Of a stretch of DNA of 15,809 bases, positions 6,870-13,403 are shown piece by piece. A model generated the notes under the pieces. The model did not search any database. It saw only the letters and a list, made by a program, of their open reading frames with translations, and was not told the DNA's origin. The DNA is taken from assembly GCA_013697395.1 (NCBI GenBank), contig JACCWY010000059.1:1-15809 (forward strand), read 5' to 3'. A program made the position numbers and the translations under genes. The stretch is from Chloroflexota bacterium. GTDB lineage: Bacteria > Chloroflexota > Limnocylindria > QHBO01. Position 1 is the first letter of the stretch. Every line of letters begins with the position of its first letter.

Positions 6870-7199
6870 ATGTCACGCGAAGAGCGCCGCAACTACGAGC
6901 GCATGATGCGCAACATGGAGCGCGGGCCCACGCTCCCGCCGGCGGCGAAGGCGCGGGCCGAGCGGAACGCGGCCCGCCGAGCGGCACGGCAGGCGCCCGG
7001 GGCCCCCACGGGAACCTTCACCCGGCGCTTCGCCGTAATGGCCGCGCTCATCGCTCTTGCCGCGGGCTACCTGGCGTTCAGCATGCTGTGGCCGAACATG
7101 CCGCTGGCGGCGTACGTCGGGGTCGCGGCGGCGGTCGTCGCGCTCGCCATCCAGATCGGCCTGAGGGTCCTCCAGCGGCGGGTCGCCGGCCGGAGCTGA
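6870..7199 (+). CDS. Small membrane protein with basic N-terminal region
   Basis: A 109-residue protein of no family I recognise. Residues 1-50 are Arg/Glu/Ala-rich and probably cytoplasmic and helical (MSREERRNYERMMRNMERGP). Two hydrophobic segments follow: about residues 55-72 (VMAALIALAAGYLAFSML) and 78-100 (LAAYVGVAAAVVALAIQIGL), with a basic tail. It starts 23 nt after the NADH dehydrogenase stop. A TAGACT lies 10 nt before the ATG, with no obvious ribosome binding site, so a nearly leaderless transcript is possible. A membrane location is likely; the function is unknown. Confidence 0.65.
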   Translation: MSREERRNYERMMRNMERGPTLPPAAKARAERNAARRAARQAPGAPTGTFTRRFAVMAALIALAAGYLAFSMLWPNMPLAAYVGVAAAVVALAIQIGLRVLQRRVAGRS

Positions 7200-7267
7200 C
7201 GCAGCACCGGGGCGCTTGACCTGCCATCCACAATGGTCGGACATCATTCGCTGGGAGACCCGGGGCA

Positions 7268-7540
7268 ATGGGCGAGCATTCCCACGGCGACCATGACCAC
7301 GGTCATGATCACGACCACGACCACGACCACGACGAGCATGGCAGCTTCTCGACCGGCCAGGAGGACGAGGGCGAGACCCCCGAGAAGGAGCACCGCGGCG
7401 ACTTCGCCGAGGGGCAGCAGGCGGGCCACCTGGACGTCGAGGATCCTCGCGGCGACTTTGCCGAAGGGCAGGAGCAGGCCGGTCCTGAACACGAGGGCCC
7501 GCGCCCGGACTATGCGAGAGGGCACGAGGACCGCGACTGA
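7268..7540 (+). CDS. His/Asp-rich protein with tandem 18-residue repeats
   Basis: A 90-residue, highly acidic and histidine-rich soluble protein. Residues 4-24 are almost pure alternating His and Asp (HDHGHDHDHDHDHDEH), a composition expected to bind Zn, Ni, Co or Cu ions. Residues 25-90 form four tandem units with core G-[DS]-F-[AS]-x-G-Q: G25-R43, G44-R61, G62-R79 and a diverged P80-D90 (PDYARGHED). There is no cysteine, signal peptide or membrane helix. The stop lies 3 nt before the GTG of the first glpP gene, so it probably heads that operon. A GGGAG sits 10 nt before the ATG. I do not recognise the family. Metal storage, delivery to an enzyme or an intrinsically disordered role are all possible. 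Confidence 0.7.
   Translation: MGEHSHGDHDHGHDHDHDHDHDEHGSFSTGQEDEGETPEKEHRGDFAEGQQAGHLDVEDPRGDFAEGQEQAGPEHEGPRPDYARGHEDRD
7340..7537 (+). repeat. Four tandem coding repeats of 18-19 residues
   Basis: Units at 7340-7396, 7397-7450, 7451-7504 and 7505-7537 (partial) encode the RGDFAEGQ-type repeats. Units 2 and 3 are the most alike (both begin GDFAEGQ and end PR) yet differ at several synonymous positions, so the repeat is maintained at the protein level and is not a very recent duplication. Confidence 0.65.
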
Positions 7541-7543
7541 CCG

Positions 7544-8137
7544 GTGACGATGATCCCGGTGACGGCGACGGGGGAGTTTCTGGCACGCCTCGAGCGATCG
7601 AGGTGCTGTGCGGCAATCGTTTCCGATGAGCAGCTCGAGCTGGCGCTGGCGAGCCGAACGCCGATCGTGTTCGTCCTGCGAGGGAACGGGCTGGCGCTGG
7701 GCCCAAGCATCCGGCGTATCCACGCCGCCGGCAAGCTCGCGGCGGTCCATCTCGACCTCGTCGACGGCGTTCGCGCCGATCCTCGCGGGGTCGCATGGCT
7801 CGCACGGCTCGGGACCGACGCGATCATCACCTCGCACGGACGGCTCATGCCCGTCATCCGCAGGGAGGGCGTGGTCGCGATCCTGAGGCTGCTCCTCTCG
7901 CGCAGAACGCACCTCGACACGTCATTCACAGCCGTCGCGCGGGCCGGACCCGACATCATCGAGGTGCTTCCCGGAGTGATCCTGCCGACGCTGGCCGCGC
8001 TCATGCCGACCTTCGGCGTGCCGCTCCTGGCTGGCGGCTTCATCCGCACCCAGGCCGATGCGGAGGACGTCATCGCGGCAGGTGCGGTCGGGATCACGAC
8101 GAGCGCGCCAAACCTGTGGGGCATGTATGCAAGCTGA
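7544..8137 (+). CDS. glpP: GlpP family glycerol-3-phosphate-responsive antiterminator (canonical copy)
   Basis: The 197-residue product matches the GlpP (G3P_antiterm) family along its length: HLDLVDG at 69-75, TDAIITSHGRLM at 91-102, a PDIIEVLPG block at 136-144, LLAGGFI at 161-167 and a C-terminal TTSAPNLW. In Bacillus, GlpP bound to glycerol-3-phosphate acts on leader RNAs of glp genes and prevents termination at an intrinsic terminator. Here the gene lies just upstream of glpF, whose leader has such a terminator. GTG 7544 has GAGGA 13 nt upstream; ATG 7550, two codons later, is an alternative. The 3' end overlaps the second glpP-like gene by 11 nt. Confidence 0.88.
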   Translation: MTMIPVTATGEFLARLERSRCCAAIVSDEQLELALASRTPIVFVLRGNGLALGPSIRRIHAAGKLAAVHLDLVDGVRADPRGVAWLARLGTDAIITSHGRLMPVIRREGVVAILRLLLSRRTHLDTSFTAVARAGPDIIEVLPGVILPTLAALMPTFGVPLLAGGFIRTQADAEDVIAAGAVGITTSAPNLWGMYAS

Positions 8138-8750
8138 CCGGGATCGCGGACGGCCGACGCTGCCCCGCGTGCTCATTGCCGACGGTGGGGGCGCGCCGAT
8201 TCGCGTTCCGCCCATGCTCCGAGCGGGCATCCTGCTGCGTGACATCGACATCGCCGCCGTGGTCCGCCGAGCCGCGAGCGACGACGCGGTCAACGTGATC
8301 GACCTCGACAGCGTTCGTGGCATGGCCTCCGACGAGGCTGCGGCGGACTTCGTGATCGACACGCTGGGCGTGCGGATCGTGATGACTCGCCGCGCACACG
8401 TCGCCGCGCACGTCGCGTCGCGTGGCGGGCTCGGGCTGCTCCATGCGCTCGCCTTCGACTCGACCGGGCTCATGCGCGCTCTCGAGGGCAGTGCGTCCGG
8501 ACCCGGGGTCGGAACCGTCGTCTCACCCGGTGCTGTCCTGCCGCACATGCGTCCGTCCGAGCTGGAGGAGCTGGCGCGCCCGATCGTGGCGTATGGCCTG
8601 CTCACGCGCCCCGCCGACGCGCTCGACTGCCTCGAGCTCGCCGAATGCGTGGTGCTGCGGCAGGATGTCGCGGACGAGCTGGCTGCGATCGCGCGCGATT
8701 CCACGCAACCGGTCCGCAATCTCTTGACAACGGTCGCCGCCGAGGAGTAG
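8127..8750 (+). CDS. Diverged GlpP paralogue
   Basis: A 207-residue protein that follows the GlpP strand/helix order but has lost most signature residues. GILLRD (34-39) corresponds to the early ILRG-like strand. VIDLDSVRGM (57-66) aligns with the HLDLVDG strand of copy 1, without its histidine. VSPGAVLP (132-139) aligns with IEVLPGVILP, and PIVAYGLLT (152-160) with PLLAGGFIR. The start at ATG 8127 overlaps the end of copy 1 by 11 nt, so the two are made together. It may pair with copy 1 as a non-sensing subunit, sense a different ligand or bind a different RNA. It could also be a decaying duplicate, but the frame is intact over its full length. The last codons contain the -35 of the glpF promoter. 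The family call rests on my own alignment by eye. Confidence 0.65.
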   Translation: MQADRDRGRPTLPRVLIADGGGAPIRVPPMLRAGILLRDIDIAAVVRRAASDDAVNVIDLDSVRGMASDEAAADFVIDTLGVRIVMTRRAHVAAHVASRGGLGLLHALAFDSTGLMRALEGSASGPGVGTVVSPGAVLPHMRPSELEELARPIVAYGLLTRPADALDCLELAECVVLRQDVADELAAIARDSTQPVRNLLTTVAAEE

Positions 8751-8753
8751 AAG
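8724..8753 (+). promoter_or_regulatory. Sigma-70-type promoter of the glpF operon
   Basis: TTGACA (8724-8729) and TAGAAG (8748-8753) are separated by 18 nt. The promoter lies inside the last codons of the diverged glpP gene; its -10 begins at that gene's stop codon. Transcription should start near 8760, giving a leader of about 215 nt before glpF. Confidence 0.6.
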
Positions 8754-8778
8754 GATCCTGCTCTTCGCGGGACGATGA

Positions 8779-8791
8779 GACTTGGAAAGTC
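8779..8791 (+). promoter_or_regulatory. Candidate antiterminator hairpin
   Basis: GACTT-GGA-AAGTC can form a 5-bp stem. Its 3' arm AAGTC (8787-8791) is the outer base of the terminator's 5' arm, so the two structures exclude each other. It is short and would need a bound protein such as GlpP to compete. Confidence 0.35.
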
Positions 8792-8829
8792 CCCGTTTCA
8801 GCAGCGGCTGGAACGCGGACTTTTTTATT
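8787..8829 (+). terminator. Intrinsic terminator in the glpF leader
   Basis: A 16-bp stem (8787-8802 with 8807-8822; one C:C mismatch and one T:G wobble) closes a 4-nt AGCG loop and is followed by TTTTATT; the full T-run is 8821-8826. This is the best intrinsic terminator in the window. It stands between the promoter and glpF, not at the end of the operon. Confidence 0.85.
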
Positions 8830-8894
8830 GCCCATCAGGCGGCCGTGGCCAGAGAGGAGGGGGCTTTCGAGAGATCCCGACGACGGATGGTCCA

Positions 8895-8924
8895 GGTGGT
8901 CTGCTCGTGTGCCCGACGACCACC
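8895..8924 (+). repeat. Inverted repeat in the glpF leader
   Basis: GGTGGTC (8895-8901) and GACCACC (8918-8924) are perfect complements with a 16-nt loop, downstream of the terminator and 51 nt before the glpF start. It may shape the leader RNA. Function unknown. Confidence 0.35.
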
Positions 8925-8975
8925 GTGCGCATCGGAGGGGAGCAATTCAGCTCGCAGCGCGAGGAGATCAAACCC

Positions 8976-9692
8976 ATGGACAATTTCCTGGCCGAGACGA
9001 TCGGCACGGCGATCCTCATCATCCTCGGTGACGGCGTCGTCGCCGGCGTCCTGCTCGCTCGGTCCAAGGCCCAGAACGCCGGCTGGATCGTGATCACCTT
9101 CGGATGGGGACTCGCTGTCGCGATCGCGGTCTATGCCGTGGCGAGTATCAGCGGGGCGCATCTCAACCCGGCCGTGACGTTTGCACTGGCGATCAATGGC
9201 GTCACCCCCTGGGCAGACGTACCGCTCTACGTCGGCGGCCAATTCCTGGGCGCGTTCATCGGAGCCGTCCTCGTCTGGCTGCACTACCTGCCGCACTGGG
9301 AGGTCACCGACGATCCCGGCCTGAAGCTCGCGGTCTTCAGCACCGGCCCCGCGATCCGCAACACGACCGCCAACCTGATCAGCGAGATCATCGGCACGTT
9401 CGTCCTCGTCTTTGGCGTGCTCGCCGTCGGCGGTCCATCGGCGCCCATCACACCGCTGGTCGTCGGCTTCCTCGTCGTCGCCATCGGGCTCTCGCTCGGT
9501 GGTCCGACCGGATATGCGATCAATCCTGCCCGCGACCTCGGGCCGCGGATCGCGCATGCAGTCCTTCCGATCGCTGGCAAGGGCAGCTCGGACTGGGAGT
9601 ACTCGTGGATTCCGGTGGTCGGTCCACTGATCGGCGGCGCGGTCGGCGCGCTGGCCTACACAGCCCTGTTCACCAACGCGCTGGGCGCCTGA
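8976..9692 (+). CDS. glpF: Glycerol uptake facilitator (aquaglyceroporin)
   Basis: The 238-residue product is an MIP-family channel with six hydrophobic segments. The two pore half-helices carry NPA motifs at N64-A66 (HLNPAVTF) and N183-A185. The second continues as NPARD (D187), the feature that separates glycerol facilitators from water-only aquaporins. It lets glycerol cross the cytoplasmic membrane by facilitated diffusion. ATG 8976 is chosen because GAGGAG lies 9 nt upstream and the protein then begins MDNFLAETIGTAILI like relatives; the frame stays open further upstream but that part covers the leader terminator. It is the first gene of the operon; dhaK starts 9 nt after its stop. Confidence 0.95.
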   Translation: MDNFLAETIGTAILIILGDGVVAGVLLARSKAQNAGWIVITFGWGLAVAIAVYAVASISGAHLNPAVTFALAINGVTPWADVPLYVGGQFLGAFIGAVLVWLHYLPHWEVTDDPGLKLAVFSTGPAIRNTTANLISEIIGTFVLVFGVLAVGGPSAPITPLVVGFLVVAIGLSLGGPTGYAINPARDLGPRIAHAVLPIAGKGSSDWEYSWIPVVGPLIGGAVGALAYTALFTNALGA

Positions 9693-9701
9693 GAACGAGC
9701 C

Positions 9702-10700
9702 ATGAAGAAGCTCATCAACGCTCCTGACGCGGTCGTCGACGAGGCGCTCGCCGGCATGGTGGCAGCGCATGGCGACCTCCTGCGGGTCATCGAGCCGAAC
9801 GTCGTCGTCCGGGCCGATGCGCCCCGTCAGGGCAAGGTCGGGATCATCAGCGGCGGTGGCTCCGGCCACGAGCCGATGCATGGCGGGTTCGTCGGGATGG
9901 GCATGCTGGACGCCGCTTGCCCCGGCGCCGTCTTCACCTCCCCGGTGCCCGACCAGATGCTGGCGGCCACCAAGGCGGTCGATGGGGGGGCCGGCGTGCT
10001 CCACATCGTGAAGAACTACACCGGCGACATCATGAACTTCGAGCTGGCAGCCGAGCTCGCCCAGGCCGAGGGGATCAAGGTGGCGTCGGTCGTCATCGCG
10101 GACGATGTCGCCGTCCAGGACTCGCTCTACACCGCGGGCCGCCGCGGCGTGGGCGGGACCGTGCTGGCCGAGAAGGTCGTGGGCGCGGCCGCGGAGGAGG
10201 GTCAGGACCTCGCGGCGGTGACGGCGCTGTGCCAACGCGTCCAGGACAACGTGCGCTCGATGGGCATGGCGCTCACGAGCTGTACCGTCCCGGCCGCCGG
10301 CAAGCCGACCTTCGAGATCGGCGACGACGAGATGGAGGTGGGAGTCGGGATCCACGGAGAGCCCGGACGCGAGCGGCGCAAGCTGGCCGGCGCCGACGAG
10401 ATCACCGAGGCCTTGTTGACACCGATCCTCGACGACCTGCCGTTCAGCTCCGGAGACCGCGTCCTGGCCTTCGTGAACGGCATGGGCGGCACGCCGCTGA
10501 TCGAGCTGTACGTCGTCTACAACAAGGTCGCGCAGCTGTGCGCGGCCCGTGGCCTGACGATCGAGCGCAACCTGATCGGCAGCTACATCACATCGCTCGA
10601 GATGGCGGGATGCTCCATCACGATCCTCAAGCTCGACGACGAGATGACCCGCCTGTGGGACGCTCCGGTCAATACCCCGGCGCTGCGCTGGGGAGCGTGA
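9702..10700 (+). CDS. dhaK: PTS-dependent dihydroxyacetone kinase, substrate-binding subunit
   Basis: The 332-residue product is DhaK. The GGGSGHEP block (about residues 50-57) and the GVGIHGEPG block are present, the latter placing a histidine at position 218, the residue that holds dihydroxyacetone as a covalent hemiaminal in Escherichia coli DhaK. Together with DhaL it transfers phosphate from DhaL-ADP to dihydroxyacetone, forming DHAP in the cytoplasm. Length matches the PTS-type single subunit (about 330) and not the fused ATP-dependent kinase. It sits 9 nt after glpF and 12 nt before dhaL. Confidence 0.95.
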   Translation: MKKLINAPDAVVDEALAGMVAAHGDLLRVIEPNVVVRADAPRQGKVGIISGGGSGHEPMHGGFVGMGMLDAACPGAVFTSPVPDQMLAATKAVDGGAGVLHIVKNYTGDIMNFELAAELAQAEGIKVASVVIADDVAVQDSLYTAGRRGVGGTVLAEKVVGAAAEEGQDLAAVTALCQRVQDNVRSMGMALTSCTVPAAGKPTFEIGDDEMEVGVGIHGEPGRERRKLAGADEITEALLTPILDDLPFSSGDRVLAFVNGMGGTPLIELYVVYNKVAQLCAARGLTIERNLIGSYITSLEMAGCSITILKLDDEMTRLWDAPVNTPALRWGA

Positions 10701-10712
10701 GCCACATCGTCG

Positions 10713-11345
10713 ATGAGCGAGTTCGACGGCGCGGCGTTCGTTCGGTTCCTCCGCACGTTCGCCGATCGCATCCACGAGCGTCGGGACGAGCTGACGCGGC
10801 TCGACTCGGCGATCGGTGATGCCGACCATGGGATCAACTTGGACCGTGGATTCAGCGCGGTCCGAGCGAAGCTGGACGGGCTCGACGCCACTGACCTCGG
10901 CGCAACGGCCAAGGCCGTCGGGATGACGCTCATCTCGACCGTCGGCGGGGCGTCCGGACCGCTGTACGGCACGTTCTTCCTGCGCCTGGCCACGGCATTC
11001 GGCGACACGCAGGCAGCCGACGCGCAGGGCCTCGGCACGGCGCTGCGCGCCGGCCTGGAGGGAGTCGTCCAGCGCGGGAAGGCCGCGTTGGACGACAAGA
11101 CCATGGTCGATGCCCTGGGTCCTGCCGTGGACGCCTACGAGGCGGCCGCCGGCGACGGGATCTCGGCCGCGCTCGAGGCGGCCGCCACGGCCGCTGCCGT
11201 CGGGCGCGACCGCATCACGCCACTGGTTGCCCGCAAGGGACGCGCGAGCTACCTCGGCGAGCGGGCAGCCGGCCACCAGGATCCCGGCGCGACCTCGACC
11301 ACCATCCTGTTCGAATCCCTCCGAGACGCGGTCGCGGAGAGCTGA
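10713..11345 (+). CDS. dhaL: PTS-dependent dihydroxyacetone kinase, ADP-binding subunit
   Basis: The 210-residue product is DhaL, which keeps an ADP as a bound cofactor that is rephosphorylated by DhaM and donates phosphate to the DhaK substrate. The metal/phosphate-binding motif GDADHG is at residues 35-40, followed by the GGASGPLYGTFF nucleotide-binding loop and a C-terminal GRASYLGERAAGHQDPGA segment, all family hallmarks. It begins 12 nt after dhaK. glpK follows 41 nt later, so the order dhaK-dhaL-glpK-dhaM is interrupted by the glycerol kinase gene. Confidence 0.95.
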   Translation: MSEFDGAAFVRFLRTFADRIHERRDELTRLDSAIGDADHGINLDRGFSAVRAKLDGLDATDLGATAKAVGMTLISTVGGASGPLYGTFFLRLATAFGDTQAADAQGLGTALRAGLEGVVQRGKAALDDKTMVDALGPAVDAYEAAAGDGISAALEAAATAAAVGRDRITPLVARKGRASYLGERAAGHQDPGATSTTILFESLRDAVAES

Positions 11346-11386
11346 ACGAACGAGCGACGGACCACGAAAGGAAGGCAGCAATCGAC

Positions 11387-12874
11387 ATGGCCAAGTACGT
11401 CCTCGCGCTCGACCAGGGCACGACCTCCAGTCGAGCGATCCTCTTCAACGCCGACGGCACCATCCACACCACGGCAAACCAGGAGTTCCCGCAGATCTAT
11501 CCATCGCCCGGCCACGTCGAGCACGACCCGGAGGCGATCTGGGACTCGCAGCTGGCCGTTGCGAAGAAGGTGATCGCAGACGTGGGCGCGACGCCCGACG
11601 ACATCGCCGCCATCGGCATCACGAACCAGCGCGAGACGACCGTCGTCTGGGACAAGAACACCGGCAAGGCGGTCCAGAACGCCATCGTCTGGCAGAGCCG
11701 CATCACGGCCGGCTACTGCGACGAGCTGAAGGCGGCCGGTCACGAGGCCAAGTTCCGCGACAAGACCGGCCTGCCGGTGGACGCGTACTTCAGCGGCACG
11801 AAGATCCGGCACATCCTCCAGAACAACCCGGGCGCCCAGGAGAAGGCCGAGGCCGGCGACCTGCTCTTCGGCACCGTCGACAGCTTCCTCATCTGGCGCC
11901 TTACGGAAGGAAAGGTGCACATCGCCGACTACTCGAACGCCAGCCGCACGCTGCTCTTCAACATCCATACCCTCGACTGGGACGACGAGCTGCTCGGGAT
12001 CATGAACGTTCCGCGCGCGATGATGCCGGAGGCACGACCGTCCAGTGAGGTGTACGGCGAGACGACGCTGCTCGGCGGCTCGCTCAAGATCGCCGGGTGC
12101 GCCGGCGACCAGCAGGCGGCGACATTCGGGCAGGCGTGCTTCGAGCCGGGCATGGCGAAGCAGACCTACGGCACCGGCGCGTTCATGCTGATCAACACCG
12201 GTGAGAAGGCCGTGCCGAGCGAGAACGGGCTGCTGACCACGATCGCGTGGGGCTACGACGGCAAGGTGATCTACGCGCTCGAGGGATCCGTGTTCATCGC
12301 CGGCGCGGCGGTGCAATGGATCCGCGACGGCCTGCGCGTCATCACCAACTCGGCCGACGTGGAGAAGCTGGCCGGGAAGGTGGCCGACACCGATGGTGTG
12401 TACATGGTGCCGGCGTTCGTGGGGCTGGGCGCGCCGTATTGGGACCAGTACGCCCGCGGGGTGATCGTGGGCCTCACGCGTGGCTCGACGATCGAGCACA
12501 TTGCCAAGGCGACCGTCGACTCGATGGCCTACCAGACCCGCGAGGTGCTGGAGGCGATGCAGGCCGATTCGGGCGTCACGCTCAAGGAGCTCAAGGTCGA
12601 CGGCGGCGCGGTCGTCAACAACGACCTCATGCAGTTCCAGGCAGACATCCTGGGCGTGGCCGTCGAGCGTCCGCAGGTGGCGGAGACGACGGCCCTCGGT
12701 GCCGCCTACCTGGCGGGGCTGGCGGTCGGCTTCTGGAAGGACACCGGCGACGTGACCAAGAACTGGGCGCTCGATCGGCGCTTCGAGCCGCAGATGGACG
12801 AGGAAAAGCGCGAGAAGCTCTTCCGCGGCTGGAAGAAGGCCGTCCAGCGCGCGCTCGACTGGGAAGAGCACTAG
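11387..12874 (+). CDS. glpK: Glycerol kinase
   Basis: The 495-residue product is a full-length FGGY-family glycerol kinase that phosphorylates glycerol with ATP to sn-glycerol-3-phosphate in the cytoplasm. The N-terminal phosphate loop DQGTTSSR is at residues 9-16, ITNQRETTVVWD near residue 80, and the YALEGSVFIAGAAVQWIRDG block plus the C-terminal DGGAVVNNDLMQFQADIL segment are intact. A strong purine-rich ribosome binding site (AAAGGAAGG, 11367-11375) precedes the ATG. Its product is the substrate of the glpA, plsY and pgsA enzymes encoded downstream and the likely effector of GlpP upstream. Confidence 0.97.
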   Translation: MAKYVLALDQGTTSSRAILFNADGTIHTTANQEFPQIYPSPGHVEHDPEAIWDSQLAVAKKVIADVGATPDDIAAIGITNQRETTVVWDKNTGKAVQNAIVWQSRITAGYCDELKAAGHEAKFRDKTGLPVDAYFSGTKIRHILQNNPGAQEKAEAGDLLFGTVDSFLIWRLTEGKVHIADYSNASRTLLFNIHTLDWDDELLGIMNVPRAMMPEARPSSEVYGETTLLGGSLKIAGCAGDQQAATFGQACFEPGMAKQTYGTGAFMLINTGEKAVPSENGLLTTIAWGYDGKVIYALEGSVFIAGAAVQWIRDGLRVITNSADVEKLAGKVADTDGVYMVPAFVGLGAPYWDQYARGVIVGLTRGSTIEHIAKATVDSMAYQTREVLEAMQADSGVTLKELKVDGGAVVNNDLMQFQADILGVAVERPQVAETTALGAAYLAGLAVGFWKDTGDVTKNWALDRRFEPQMDEEKREKLFRGWKKAVQRALDWEEH

Positions 12875-12905
12875 GCTTCGCGCTGAGCCGACGCAGGGCC
12901 GATCT

Positions 12906-12930
12906 GCCCGGAGCCGCGCAGGCTCCGGGC
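12906..12930 (+). repeat. Strong hairpin between glpK and dhaM
   Basis: GCCCGGAGCC (12906-12915) pairs perfectly with GGCTCCGGGC (12921-12930) around a GCGCA loop. No T-run follows, so it is not a standard terminator. It may protect or process the mRNA, or lower read-through into dhaM. Confidence 0.55.
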
Positions 12931-12965
12931 CGGTCCTGTTCGGCACATCCAGGAGGCGCCCGGAA

Positions 12966-13403
12966 GTGACCGACGAGATCCAGGCCGCGGTGGGGATCGT
13001 GGTCGTCTCCCATTCAGCGCAAGTCGCCGATGCGACCGTCGCGCTGGTCGCGCGCCTTGCCAACCTGCCCGCGGACGGCCCGCGCGTGCTTGCCGCCGGG
13101 GGCATGGAGGACGGCAGCATCGGCACCGACGCAACCCGCATCGCCGACGCGCTGGCAGAGGCCGATGCGGGGGCAGGCGTGGTCGTGCTGGCCGATCTCG
13201 GGAGCGCCGTGCTCTCGGCGCTCACGGCCGTCGAGGAGCTGATCGAGCCCGACCTCGCGGCGCGGGTGCGCATCTCGCGGGGACCGATCGTGGAGGGCAC
13301 CTTCGTGGCCGCCGTCCAGGCGTCGGCCGGTGACGCCCTCGATGGCGTGCTCGCCGCCGCCGACGATGCGGCGTCGATGGACAAGCTCGAGGGGCACCGA
13401 TGA
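12966..13403 (+). CDS. dhaM: PTS EIIA-type phosphocarrier subunit of dihydroxyacetone kinase
   Basis: The 145-residue product is the EIIA-mannose-like domain of DhaM, starting GIVVVSHSAQVADATVAL with the phosphorylatable histidine at H16, then GTDATRI and LADLGSAVLSA. It takes phosphate from HPr and passes it to ADP on DhaL. Some DhaM proteins carry HPr and EI-like domains; here only the EIIA part is present, so the general PTS proteins EI and HPr must be encoded elsewhere. GTG 12966 is preceded by a perfect AGGAGG at 9 nt. The stop overlaps the plsY start (ATGA). Confidence 0.92.
   Translation: MTDEIQAAVGIVVVSHSAQVADATVALVARLANLPADGPRVLAAGGMEDGSIGTDATRIADALAEADAGAGVVVLADLGSAVLSALTAVEELIEPDLAARVRISRGPIVEGTFVAAVQASAGDALDGVLAAADDAASMDKLEGHR

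Larger units (their letters stand above)
8754..8975 (+). promoter_or_regulatory. glpF 5' leader, candidate GlpP-responsive antitermination region
   Basis: This untranslated stretch contains an early intrinsic terminator (8787-8829), a short hairpin overlapping its 5' arm (GACTT-GGA-AAGTC, 8779-8791), a weaker inverted repeat (8895-8924) and the glpF ribosome binding site GAGGAG (8961-8966). A strong terminator placed between a promoter and glpF, with glpP directly upstream, mirrors the known Bacillus glp leaders. GlpP control here is inference. Confidence 0.6.

Noticed and set aside
7216..7247. TTGACC with CATCAT as a promoter for the His-rich gene and glpP
   Set aside because: The spacer would be 20 nt and the -10 is weak; not strong enough to list as a feature.
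7295..7339. CAC-GAC run as a CRISPR-like or microsatellite element
   Set aside because: The repeats are codons for the His/Asp tract of an open gene; there are no spacers.
8775..8975. In-frame ATG at 8775 as the glpF start (67 extra residues)
   Set aside because: That stretch includes the leader terminator and its T-run, lacks a ribosome binding site and is not found in GlpF proteins. GAGGAG and MDNFLAETIG point to 8976.
8835..11381. Antisense open frame of about 850 codons over glpF-dhaK-dhaL
   Set aside because: The sense strand encodes three textbook proteins; the antisense product has no domain and crosses gene boundaries.
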